64,000 bases of DNA from Isoetes taiwanensis (Eukaryota > Streptophyta > Lycopodiopsida > Isoetales > Isoetaceae): NCBI GenBank assembly GCA_021234155.1, contig JAJEKV010000067.1:3033279-3097278 (forward strand), written 5' to 3'. This document shows, in pieces, positions 46,620-58,459 of the stretch (positions are counted from its first letter, which is position 1; every line of letters begins with the position of its first letter). A model generated the notes under the pieces. The model made no database searches, was not told where the DNA came from, and saw only the letters and a program-made list of their open reading frames with translations. Position numbers and translations under genes: made by a program.

Positions 46620-48727
46620 CATAGTTTGTATTGGCAATGGGAGGCCTCCAAATTCGGGGAGGATATTTTGCAAATGATGGATAAGTTTGAGATTCACCGA
46701 TCATAGAATTCGGGTTGCGGATACTGTACAAAGGTATAAGCTAATTTATGTCCACCATTATTCCTTTATGTCCACCATTTATCTGCAGAAGCTGCTACTA
46801 AATGAAACTTTGCTTTTGTAATGAGTATAATTACAGTTTTGAGTGAGATTTTAGGATTCTTCATCTCTAATACTTAGCATCTCCATACTTTTCCTCGGAT
46901 ATTAAGAAATTACGTTGAAAATTATTATTCGAGCAGTTCCACCGAGCCCTTTGGAGAGATGAAAGCTGCTCTAGAAAGTGAAGGTATACCTCCAAACAAA
47001 CAAGGTAAGTGCATTTGCGGTAGAATTTGGGCGGATGGAATTTAGCTCATGATTGGAAGAAATGGTCACCAACATCTACATGATTATACATTTTTGATTT
47101 AACTTAGTCACTTGAATGCCATATTTTTGGCTGTGCAATATAGTTCCCTTTGTGATGGCTATTTCTGTTTTTGTCTATAACATGTCTTGGCTACCTCATA
47201 GAATAAACATTTTAGAAGTCAGAATTTACTCAAATGCTAAACCGGTCTTATGCATTCCATCTAATGCCCCTCTCAACTAACTATTGAATGTCTTTGGGCA
47301 TTTAGAATCTAGAATACGACATTGTTCTATTCATGTCATGATATGCATGGCAATGGCAGTACCTTGCTTTTTAATGTTATTGTTTTTTCCTTTGCCCTGG
47401 CTACCGCTGTGAGCACAGCAACCCAGCCCTGGATCGATTCATGTAAGAGCACAGCAAGGGACAAATCTGCAATAATATAGAAAGAATGACTATATATGCC
47501 CAACTATATGTTCTCAACCATAACTTTATTGATTTTTAAATTTAACCCTGACAAAAAGCCCAGCAATGCTGGGCACTTTTTCTAGTTTGATAGTATTATC
47601 ATTGAATAGGGATCACGAGGGAAGACTATTCCTGAAGACTTTTGTGACATTCCTGAAGACTATATGTTATGTTGATGATTCTGATGAGGTAAGGGAGAAG
47701 CTTTATTATTAATTTTTCTTACGAAAGTTCTAACAACATGCTTTACAAATATAATCAACAGGATAAGAACGAAGAAGACAATGCGGGTCATGAAATGCAA
47801 ATGATGAGGATCATGGAGATGAACCAACAAATAGAGAGGATTGAATTGCTTATATGGATTATTTTGTTGACATTAAAATTTGTACTCTTGCCTTGAACCA
47901 TTTTTTATGACAATTTGGTATGTTGGAAATTGGTTGATGATCAATGCAATTTATTACTTTTGACTCTTTATTATCTAATTTCAAATATGTGTTACCAAAG
48001 CAAAATACCTGGATATTTATCATTTTGACTCAAGGCAAATGCACACATTATCCTAATACTAGCTATTACCTAGAAGCAAAACTTGTCAAATGTTGTTATC
48101 GGTTGTTTTAAGGTAGATGGAATATAGCTATCATGTCGTTACTAGCTTGCCATGATGATGATGCTATGTTGTTAGGATAGGCTCCTTTTGTCTATCATAA
48201 TGTGGTCATAACACTAGTTATTTTGTAGACACAAAACTGGTCACAAAACTTCTTATTGTGGATAGGATTATAGGTGATATTTTGTCACTACCTTGCCATG
48301 ATGATGATGCTATGTTGTCATTCTAGGCATTATTTGTCTATCACAATATGGTCATAATACTAGGTATTTTTTTTAAACAAAATTAGTCACAACATTTCTT
48401 ATTGGTTGTCTTATTGTAGATGTATTCTAGCTACTATTTAGGCACTAGCTTGCTATAATGTTGATGTAATGTTGTTAAAGTATTGCCACAAGTTTGACAT
48501 TTTTTTGATTACCATGTAGTTTCAAATTGATTTTGTGTCAATATTATGACATAAATTAAAGCCACAAGCTTGACACAACATTTGACGCTATTGTGGCATG
48601 TTTGTGACAAATGATCACGACAAGTATAGTGTCAAGACTGTGACAATAATTGGGTTTAGACAAGTTTTCCTTGTGTCAAAAAAATTGACGTTACACTAGA
48701 CACTACAGGTACCCTTTTCTTGTAGTG
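46620..48727 (+). mobile_element. Decayed CACTA element with right terminus
   Basis: The right end reads CCCTTTTCTTGTAGTG and stops at 48727, the complement of CACTACAAGAAAAGGG, a classic plant CACTA end. From 48110 to 48700 there are repeats of TTGTGTCAA/TTGACAC words and a block with GATGATGATGCTATGTTGT seen twice. Exon-like remains near 46930-47010 (a segment reading FGEMKAALESEGIPP before a GTAAGT donor) and 47761-47850 (Met/Glu-rich, coiled-coil-like) resemble the C-terminal parts of CACTA-encoded proteins. The left end was not found, and a Helitron-like end lies inside. Confidence 0.5.
47558..47585 (+). mobile_element. Helitron-like 3' end (plus orientation)
   Basis: The perfect hairpin GCCCAGC-AAT-GCTGGGC is followed by seven bases, CTAG, and a host T at 47586. 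The spacing is identical to the Helitron-like end at 29044. The element would extend leftward; no 5' TC end was fixed. Confidence 0.5.
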
Positions 48728-49030
48728 ATAACATTTATACAAATTCTTTTATTGCAATTGGAAGTCAGTAATTGTTTTATTTGGAGTTGTTTCTTAGATG
48801 TAGAAATTCCAGACTTTGCTTTGATTCTTGGATCTACTTCAAAGATTTTTTATCTATTGTATTTTTTGTGAACACTCAATAAACAAAAGCTATTCACTTG
48901 AAAATGGATAGTGAGGATTCCCAAGGTATATGAATCTGCTTGAAACGTAATCTGCAATGTATAGTGAATCTGCTTGAAACATCACTGCAATGTATAACTT
49001 AGGTATATGAAATTAGGAAGAGTTCAGAGA

Positions 49031-51680
49031 TCAGCCATGGGTGAGATGATCATGCACCACTTTAAACATGGGGGAGCCTTTAGTACTGTGATTGAGGCAC
49101 ATGCCTCCCAAGTTATTGGCCTTGATATATTCTGCTTTCTCTTTAATAGACCTAGTGTTATCGTAAGTACAAAAGAGCTTTCTCTGTGGATTATAAGCAT
49201 ACGGTGCTTTTGCCTCATCGTCCCACCTTTCCTCAAATCCATGATGAACGAGTTCACTTGGACAAAGGCGCAATATATCATTTGGAAGCCCTACCTTTGC
49301 TGGCTTGCCAATGCCATCAGTATTGCAGAACCCACGAACGTAATCAACAGCGGCGCCTATAATGATCTTAGAAGGATCCACCCCTCTAGATTTGTAGTAT
49401 GTTATAGCTTCGTCTACACTCCAACTTTGATGGGAATTTGAATACAAGTTGTATCTATGTTGAGCTCTTCCTGATGTCAAACCGGTGAGCAATTGAATTT
49501 GATCAATAAGATGAGCGGCCCTTTCAATTGGCCATTTGGCTTTTTTTGGTATTCTGGAAGAAACTACACCAATTACAAAACCTTCAGGCAATGCATTTCT
49601 CAGCTGATTCAACACAAGTATGAAGTTTTCTCCATCTTGCCGTCTCCCAGTATTGCCCTTTTTACCATAATTCACTCCATCGTCGCTCAAAAGCTCCCAG
49701 TCCAAGAGCAGGCCGTTGAAAATTGGATAAGCTCTGCACAACTCTAATACAGAAGTGATAAATCTTGTACGATTTTCATCCGTAGAGAATGCATCAGAAA
49801 AATACTTTGAATTGTACCATCCTCCTATAGCAAAGGAGAGATTAAGCTTCTTACCTTGATCTACAACTAGTTTTTTAAATTGTCCAAAAATTCCCAAATC
49901 TCGCTGAAGATTTCCAGTCAAGAGATTTGGGGGATAAACACCTGTACCAATAAAAGGATTCTGTACGCTCTCCCAAGGCTGCAGCAATTTTATCCGCCCA
50001 GAGGATTCAATGCCCAGATAGTCCAATTCAACGTCTACCAGATTATCTATGGGGAGCTGCTGAAGTCCTCATGAGACTAAATAAAGTGCTGTTTTCCCTG
50101 TGGGTGTAGAGACCCGAGGCATCTTAGAGATGCTCTTTTCTTCAAGAGTTCTTGTGTACATTTTGAAATTGAACTCTATTCGCTCATCAATGTAACTTCG
50201 GATTTGATCTTTAGTAGAAAACCATCGAATTTCATCTTTCCTGATCAACATCTTTTCCATGAAAGCCCATAGATGGTCACAAATTTCCTCAAAGTTAGGG
50301 CGTTTATCCTTGTCTGGTTCAAGGCAATCACATATCATAGTGTAGAGATCCTTTGCAATAGGGATGCTTGGCAGGAAAGAAGGCATTCGACCCTCTCTTA
50401 GATCTTTCTGCATAACCTGGTTGGGGGGGTTTCCAGTAAGGATCTCTGTGCAGACAATACCAAAGCTATACACGTCTACCTTCTTGGAGTATTTGCCTTC
50501 ATCTGCAGCCATCTCAGGCGCCATGTACACCTTTGTACCTCTCATCGTGTGAAGGTTAGGATCTGTAGTCTGGAACTCTGCTTTAGATTCACCAAAATCA
50601 GTAAGTTTCACAGTCAAGCTTTTATCCTCTGTATTCTCCTTCACTAAGATGTTAGAGGGCTTTATGTCTCTGTGAATCACATCAACTCTATGTAAGCCTC
50701 TCATTCCCTTGGCAATTTGGAACATGAGATCAGTTGATTCATACAAGGAAAATGGATGCTGTTTCTCTAAGCTTTTTTAGATCCATGTCCATCAGCTCCA
50801 TAATGAGGGTCTTCTTGGTGCCATCGTCATTGCCTGAATGGCCTAATATTTGTACTACGTGCGAGCAATCTGTGGACATCAACTTCATCAATATGTTATG
50901 CTCATTTTCAAAGTCTTTTTCGTAGAAGAATTCCTTGACAGCTACTGGCATTTCACCCCAAAGTGCTTTGCTGACAGTTCCAAAAGTGCCCTTTCCCAAT
51001 GGTGTTGCCTCTTTTAATAAATCAATGTCTCCAATCTTGAATGCAATAGGCTTAGTGGATCCAATTGGACGCAAGTCTCTCTCCAATTCCAACCTTTCAA
51101 TCAAGACTTCTAGAATATAACGTTTGCGCTTTCCCCTGCTACTAGACCAGAAATTACTCTCATTATCCTTTACACTGGATTTTAGATTGTTGATCAGTGC
51201 ATTCCTGTCTTGTTCATGAGCTGATATAAGGTCATCATGAAGCTTCCTACAATCTAATTCTACTTTTTCTTGCAGTTCCTTAATAAGTTGCTTTTTATCT
51301 GGGTGAAATCTCACAATAGGCGCGATCAGTTTGTCCATCATTCTAAAATATCTTGTTACATGATCAACAATCTCACAAAACTCACCTGCACCGCAAACAA
51401 TAGTGAAAAGTGATTTTGCATACTCTTTCTTTCCACATTGCCAAATGAGTCTTAGGCCCCTTTTCAAAACCCCGAGCAGCTTTTCTCCCACTGCATTTGC
51501 AGACTCTGGTTTTGTTTCTTCTCCAAATTGATGAATCCAGAATTTCACATAGCGTGCCGTAACATCTAGAAGGTGTTTCAAAATAGAACATTTGTTTGTA
51601 TGAATCAATTTGCTGCTGCTATTGATTTTCAGAGACAGGGCAAGGATCTCAGTAGCCCAAGCACTTGGATTCTCCGACAT
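49031..51680 (-). pseudogene. Protein kinase fused to a GH18 chitinase-like domain; one frameshift and one in-frame TGA
   Basis: The start at 51680 opens with MSENPSAWATEIL and a helical N-terminal region of about 215 residues, as found in plant TKL-type kinases. The kinase domain follows: the Gly loop GKGTFG (residues 229-234), VAVK lysine 249, then, after a frame change, VIHRDIKPSN, LTDFG and APEM, so catalytic residues are all kept. The frame change lies at an A6 run on the coding strand (plus-strand T6, 50773-50778). About 225 codons later a TGA (50069-50071) stops the kinase frame, but the same frame continues without another stop into a complete-looking GH18 barrel down to 49031: SFAIGGWYNS, FNGLLLDWELL, and the C-terminal NNLGGMCL strand. 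The TGA sits where the first GH18 strand (ALYLVS) would end in tryptophan, so TGG to TGA is the simplest reading. The GH18 motif DxxDxDxE is reduced to N-G-L-L-L-D-W-E; the acid residue is kept but two aspartates are lost. It would act as a cytosolic kinase, since no signal peptide or membrane span is seen. Confidence 0.8.
50069..50071 (-). other. In-frame TGA between kinase and GH18 domains
   Basis: Codon positions on both sides are in the same frame (50746 minus 50026 is divisible by three). It is the only stop between the frame change near 50750 and the natural stop at 49031. Confidence 0.85.
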
Positions 51681-51689
51681 TCATGTGAA

Positions 51690-54600
51690 TCTTCTTGCGA
51701 AGCAAATACCAATTGCCAAGACTCTTTGCACTAAGCGCCTTGGCACTAAGTCTCAAGACCATAAGCAAGTTTGCAAGTCTCAAGACTATAAGCACGTTTG
51801 CACTTAAGCGCGTTGGCACTAAATATCTTAAAGCGCGTTCGTCGTGATACCTTGGCCAAGTTGACCGAGTAAAATGTAAGTCCAAGTTGGCTCATGCATA
51901 GTTAGCGAGCGAACATGATCAAAGGTGTAGAACACAATGATACTTTTGCAACATAATTTCGTCTGGCTAAATCACAACAAAAAATATTGTGTCCGTCGAA
52001 ATTACTGGCCACAAATGCCCAGTTAAGTCAGTTACAAGTTACAGTGCATTTTGGCATAAATTTTTGCCTTGAACACCATTTCGTATGGGATGCACTAATT
52101 TTCCAAAGTGCAAAAAAAGTTCCTTCTCTATACTCCCCCAAAATGACCAATTTCAAATCACTCGACAAAAATTGCAAATTTAAATTCTAAAACTTCCCAA
52201 AATTGGCATCCTTGATAATTTCTATATGATTAGTAATGCTCTCCATTCGAGAAACTTTTTAATGTTAGACTACAAATTTTCCTACAATTGCCTATATTAA
52301 CCTGCTAATTCACAATCTCAATCACAATTTCCTACAAAGAATGGGAAGACCATGTAAATTTCCTGCAATATATCAGAATGCTAAGTTTGTTTCCTGCCAC
52401 AAATCAGAACAACATGTCCAATTTCTTGCAACAAGTGAAAGAACATGTAAATTGATAGATAACAAGACAAACTGATATATAATAGAGCAAAGAGGGTACT
52501 TAAACTAAAATATGATATAGATACTACAAGAGTTTAAATGAGGAAAATGGCACATAAAACATTATTGCACCTGTTTTAAGACTAAAACTGATACATAAAT
52601 ATAAGAGTCTTCAAAAAGAATTGGTTCATCAATCAGATTCATCATTCTCGGTCTTCTCAACAAGATTGCGTAATAAACGGGAGCGAATCATCGAAACGAG
52701 AGCAAAAGGAATATTCCTTAAAGATTTCCTTATTTTTTACAAAAAGGGAAGATTGCCGCATGTGCAGACGCATGCGGCGTTCCCACCCCCCTGCGGGACG
52801 CTGTTGCTACTCTATATATGAATTTTAAATTTCTTTCTTCAAATTTTCTTCAAAGACACTATTTATGATTCATTCTCACGGCCGAGACCTGCTATAGGTT
52901 CGAATTCTTTCCCAGCTAAGAATGGCCCTTCTAGGCCATTTTGTTTCTTCTTTATCAGTATTTACAGTTTTTCTTGAAGGCTTTTTCTATGTGCGGATCG
53001 TTGGATGCAAGCCTGCGGCCTATTTTCTGGAGGTTGAAGACGTGTTTATCTTTCTTCTTCATTTCTGGAGCACGATTCCTAGGTTGTTGCCATCTGCTTT
53101 TACCCGTCTCATTCCTCAGGCTGGCTCATTATGTTCTTTACTAATTTATCTATATCCAGTCTATTCTAACAAGTAGCCGAAGAAGCATATAACTAACTTT
53201 TTGGTAACTTCTTTTTTTCAATATCCAGTGTTGCTAATACAAGACAATTCGGCTCTACTGCAACTCTGATCCAAGCAACTCGGCTCTACTGCCACTCTAA
53301 AAATGCATGTGCATTTTGCTTCGGTATCTTTAACTATCAGGTACAAATGCACAAGAGCTCTACTGCTATAACATGAATCATATGCTGCTACTAAAGTTTC
53401 AAGAGATCTCTATCATGTCAATCTTTCAAGATCTATTTAAAAATATTTACAGAGCTTGATGCATTCATCCTTACTACCTTACCTAGCTATTCTTTTTTAG
53501 CAACCAGAGATTGGTTCCATAAAACCGTGTATATATCTCGCCTCTTTGATGCAATCAAGCTGTAAATATCTATTGGCAGGTAGGAGGCAAGTTTCTGGCA
53601 GTTATGATTTTCTATGGTTTTGATTTACCATTTAAAGAACAAAAGCCATTTCCAAATCGAGAGAGTAGTTTACGCTGGTTGATTTTTCCCCTTTCAAATG
53701 TTGGCATGCGAACCACGATTGATTGGCATGGGAGCAAAGCGTCGAATGTACTCCAGTCTTGCTTTGTGCATGTGAAGCTCAGATCGTGAATATCTCTCTT
53801 AGGTATGCATGTCATGATGCACATCTCCTTTTTATGCCTGCATTTCTTATCTGGCATTCACTTGCACATGTTCTAGGATTTCAAAAATCATGTTTCGGAA
53901 CTAAAAATTATACAGGAATCCCTACCTATTAGTGGATTCTGCTCAAATTTTTCGTTGGATGATGGAGTTTGTATGCCCATGGTTGATAGAGGACACTATT
54001 TGTTTCCTGGATTTGATATTGATAATTGTTTTTCCCATTATGCTTTCAGTCCTCTATATAAAAGTATGAGTCTTTCTTTGCTCCTTGAGTATTAAAATAT
54101 TATTTCTGGCTGATTATAGAAGAAGCGTACATCCTATTACATCTTTTCCTACACCAGAGCATCTTCTCTAACAACAATTTGTTGTGCATATGCAGGGTTA
54201 TATTAGACATAAGGAACGAGGTGTCTCAATGTAGCTTATCTCTGCCGCAACTCTATTAGTTCTATCGTTCAAGCTTATACCATGAGGTCAGTAGTACCGT
54301 TGTTTATAATTCTGATTTGCATCCAAGAATCTACAGAAATATAAATTCACTTCATCATCTCTATTCCTTTCTATTTGCAATGTATGACAAATGGCTCGAG
54401 ATCCTGGTCTTATTTATTATAGGACATAAATTTACTCCATCAACAGTGCACAATTATAGTATTTGAGAATATTTCATGGATTGTGTGAAACATGGCATAA
54501 CACTGCGATGCAAGCATATGACCCTTATATTTTCCCCATCTTTCACACAAGTTGGCCCACTCTGCAGTCCTTTTTATATGATTCTATCCACTTTCGTATA

Positions 54601-55728
54601 GAGTACTGAGTTTAGATGCCATTTATCTTCTACCTATGTTGGTTTCTGTTGCATTTCTTGCCATCTGATTGTTTTTCTCAGTTTAATAGGATTTGGTAAT
54701 TTAGAATTTGAAAAGTTCTGGAGTACTCTTCTGAGATCTTATGAGCGCGGTACGGAAGTGATTCATCTAAGTATTTGATCAACTGAGAAGAAGGTAACAT
54801 TGTCTCTGTTCTAGGAAACTTTTGATGCAAGAGGCATTGAAGATCCTCCTAAGTCATAATATCATCTTCCGATCATGATATACTGTGTTCTTTCTTTGAT
54901 TTTTTCTCTTCTAAGCACAATCTATCCTCAAGGTTAACATGGCCACATAGAATGATACTGGAACATTCCAGCAAACAACATATCTAGCTATACGTTTCTC
55001 ATCACCTTTCTCAACAGGCAGTGCACATATGCAACTTGAAAAGGAACTAATGTTATGGTTGAGCCTCTATTAGTCCTGTTTGCAATCTCTTATATCTGAG
55101 AAAGCTGTTTATATTTTAAGTTTTGACATGAGCAGGCTATGGTTTGCAGGATTGCATGTTGCAATGCACCTTAACAATAGATTTTTTAGTTTTGCATTAT
55201 TTGACTATGTTATGCCACTAGCTGATAGCACTAGGTATGCCATTTATTCAATGTCTTTAGATGTTTCTTGCAACTCACAAGTAGATTTTACCCTATAGAA
55301 GGCGAGTGGAGAAAATAACTTATCAATTTGTGTTTTGCACCAACAATAGATTGCCATAATGTATGTTGTTTTTTGCCTATAAAGATGCACTGCTTCGGAG
55401 CTGTATGTAGTCTTCGGGGCTTCAGCAAACTAGGTTTCATGATTGAAGGACGGCATCATTGGTTGAACTTTTTAGATGATGTTGGTTTTGATTTGTTCTA
55501 CAGGTTGTGGGCATGCATGGACATGTTTCAAATTCAGGTAATAAAAGCATATACAATTGGATGTGAAGTATAGTTGAATTTACAGCGTCTCTAATTACTT
55601 TAAGTACAATGCCAATTTCATCTATTGCATGCACAATGATGATGTATTAAAAAAATGCCCAGCATAGAATGCACCCTGTATAATGGATTTTATAGAAGCA
55701 ATGATTCATCTTTGTATCAGAAGCATTT
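51690..55728. other. No recognised gene
   Basis: The first few hundred bases would be the promoter of the minus-strand kinase gene. A short direct repeat block (AAGTCTCAAGACTATAAGCA-like, 51750-51800) is the only structure seen there. The rest is AT-rich with small ORFs that have no recognisable domains. A hairpin GCCGCATG/CATGCGGC lies near 52754-52778. Confidence 0.4.
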
Positions 55729-56470
55729 ATTTATTTATTATTATTTTTTTTAGGGATAAAAAATAGACTTTATTTACTTTAAGAGAACGATACACAGCCA
55801 CATGGCAGGGGTGCACCCATCTGCAAATCTGAGATGAGGATAGCTACATGGCTCCTTCTTGAACTACTCTCTTGGACATTCTAGTGTAGACATAGGTAGG
55901 TGCCCCATATATCAACCTTTACTTCTTCTTCGCTCTCAAACACTAGCCTGAATTTTTTTAGCCTTTCCAGTATCGTATGTAGAAGTTGATTTGGTGATAT
56001 GACCTCTTGATTCTCATTGAAGACTAAGGCATTTCTCCTTTTCCATATTGACCAGATTGTCCAGGCTCTAGCTATATGGAAGGCCACCTTCTTCCTGGTG
56101 CCCCAATCTAGGGGAAGGATACCCAACAACAGTTCCTTGGTACCTAACGGGTATTCAAAGCGATCCAGGCTCCATGCCCATACTACTTGCAGCTTCTCAC
56201 ATTCTACCAGACAATGTTCAATGGATTCCTGTTCAACCTCATAAATGGGACATAGTGGGCTGACTTTATTGTCCCATTTGGAGACTAGTTGATTGACCCT
56301 TGGAACCCTGTGTATCACTTGCCAAAGGAAAGCATTTTTTTTTTTTTTGCCATATCTGTTGGAGTGTATATATGCCTCACTTGTACAAATATCTCTTTGC
56401 CTAATCGAAAACCGATCACCAAAACCTTCCAATGTGCAGAAACATCGTTTCTCCTACATCTTTTGACTCG
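55729..56470 (-). pseudogene. LINE fragment: zf-RVT region and 3' tail
   Basis: The 183-codon frame (56432-55881) reads NAFLWQVIHRVPRVNQLVSK, CPIYEVEQESIEHCLVEC and WTIWSIWKRRNALVFNE. This is the zinc-binding reverse transcriptase-associated domain (zf-RVT) and its C-terminal end, standard for plant LINE ORF2. An A-rich tail on the coding strand lies at 55729-55752. The N-terminal endonuclease and reverse transcriptase are absent, so it is a 5'-truncated copy. Confidence 0.8.
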
Positions 56471-56479
56471 CCATTCGCC

Positions 56480-57014
56480 TCTCATTCTGGGTTAGAGTGT
56501 AACAAAGCTCTCGGTTGACACCACGAAGCTTTCAAATCCATTTCCGAATGTGATCGAGCTTACAACCATCTAAAGTCACAGAATATGGAACGAAATCGAA
56601 ATACTAGGAAAGACTCGGCGATTTTACCATGATCGAAGCTTTTCTGTGGTCGAAACTCCCTTTGACGCAGATCGAAGCTATTCCCCAGCAAATCGAAGTT
56701 CCTTCGGCGCGGGCAATCGATCTTCCCGCAAACTCTGTTGATGAAAACACCTGAGCGGGAATTGAGGCCGGAAGCTAACGGTCATAATTACTGCGTGTGT
56801 AATCTGACACCCAAAGCTAGAGGCACAGATATTACTGAAGCTACGTGCAGCTGACACCTAGAATGGCGAAGCCAAGGCTCGGTAAAAAAACTCTGTACAA
56901 GCTCGGTTCCCCATTGGCCGCGAGCTTTTTGACGTGGCATCGAGTTTCGGCCCTTAATTGTCTCCAAAAAAACTCTAATGACTAGTGACTTAGATTGTTT
57001 ATTCTCTTGTAGTG
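56480..57014 (+). mobile_element. CACTA-type right end with ATCGAAGCT subterminal repeats
   Basis: The stretch ends ATTCTCTTGTAGTG at 57014, complement of CACTACAAGAGAAT. ATCGAAGCT/GTCGAAACT/ATCGAAGTT words recur from 56520 to 56720. The matching left end is not next to it. The left end at 61488 shares the 16 bases CACTACAAGAGAATAA. Confidence 0.5.
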
Positions 57015-57339
57015 CTATTTCATACTCAAATAGAATTCCAAATTAATTAATGTTTGCTTATACCTCCTAAAAAACAAAAACCACGTCTTCTTCAAAAAAC
57101 AACATTGGATGTTCTTTGTCCACTTAAAAAACAACATCATCAATCAGTAAAACTATACCTCCATAGATCTACATGTAGCGTACTTTTATGATCTCTGAAT
57201 AAAGTACATGTGGACCTAAAAAAATTAGAGATTTCAACAGTGGACCAAAATTTGGGATCAGTGTGAAAGTAATGTCAAAGTGCTATGTTGAAATAGGAAA
57301 CATCTGAGTCTAGTGTTTTCGTTATCTAGGCCTAGATAA

Positions 57340-57864
57340 AAATAACGTAGATGATTATTCAAAAGAGAAGATCCCATCTTACCATCTCCGGATTGAGACA
57401 GGGAGATGGATTGGGGAGCCGTTCCAGGAGAGGCTTTGTCAACACTGCCAAGTTGGAGCTGTGGAAGACGAATGCCATATCCTTCAGAGCGGTCCGGCAT
57501 ATGATGACATTCAGACACGCTATACTGAGCTAGTCTATCATGGCCAGCCCCTGCATGAGATGTTGAGGACGGCCTCAGTATAGATGCTGGGATCATACCT
57601 TGAAGAGGTCAAGGATCGCCGGGATCAGCTCAGTCCTCTGGCATTTGCCTGATATGTGTACATATTTTTTTTTCCTCATGATAGATGTCTGTATAGATTG
57701 ACAACAACCTTATTCCTGCCACAGTGTTTTGCCCGAAAATCCTTAGGGATGAGGGTTTCTTAACCTGGACAGTAATATATTTGCTGCGCCTCCTTAAGTC
57801 GATTGGTCTCCGTGGACGATAAAAACTCTATTCTATTCTATTCTATTCTATTCTATTCTATTCT
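57340..57864 (+). mobile_element. LINE 3' fragment with (TTCTA)n tail
   Basis: In one frame the start reads HLRIETGRWIGEPFQERLCQ, followed by VGAVEDECHILQSGPAYDD. This is the C-terminal zinc-binding segment common to LINE ORF2 proteins, with the expected spacing of Cys and His residues partly kept. A 3' UTR of about 180 bp then ends in GGTCTCCGTGGACGATAAAAA and a tail of seven or eight TTCTA repeats. It is 5'-truncated. Confidence 0.7.
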
Positions 57865-57869
57865 TAAGT

Positions 57870-58415
57870 AAGCTGAATAATTTTGGAGAAGCTAAGAAAT
57901 GGAGAACAAGAACAAAAAAAGACATTGCCAAAAAATTGAACAATGTTGTACGCATGCATGGGAAGGAAGAATCTTGAAGTATGTCTAAGCATGGATAACA
58001 AATATCTCTACGTGTGGATCAGACAGTATGAAGGGAATAGAGCAAATGGGAAGTGGTTGTTGGAGCTATATGGGCAATCGGAATTAAAAGGATTGAAGAA
58101 ATTCATGATGGAGAAAATAACACAAAGGAACAAGAGAAAGAGAATGATAGGGACTGATACTAAAGAACATATCAAATGAATCATTTTGTGGACCAACAGG
58201 AAGTAGCGCAACAAAAAAAAAAACAATAAATAGTCTCGTGGATCCAGGGGATGAAGGAGGTAGAGCAACAAAGACTAACGCTAATGGCGCAACATGGATA
58301 ATCAGCAAAAGGATAGATGAAAAACCTATGAAGAAACTATGGAGAAAACGATGCAGAGGGACAAGAGAAGAGAATGATAGGGAGCTATACCAACTATGCC
58401 CTCCACCATTTAAAT
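57870..58415. other. No recognised gene
   Basis: This stretch is AT-rich with Lys-rich open frames (57943-58179) lacking known motifs. It lies between two LINE 3' ends that face each other. Confidence 0.35.
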
Positions 58416-58459
58416 TAGAATAGAATAGAATAGTTTTTTTAACGTCCATGGAGACCAAT
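58416..58459 (-). mobile_element. LINE 3' end, minus orientation
   Basis: AGAATAGAATAGAATAG, a T-run, then AACGTCCATGGAGACC is the reverse complement of the shared 3' signature plus pentanucleotide tail. The body would extend to the right. Confidence 0.5.
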
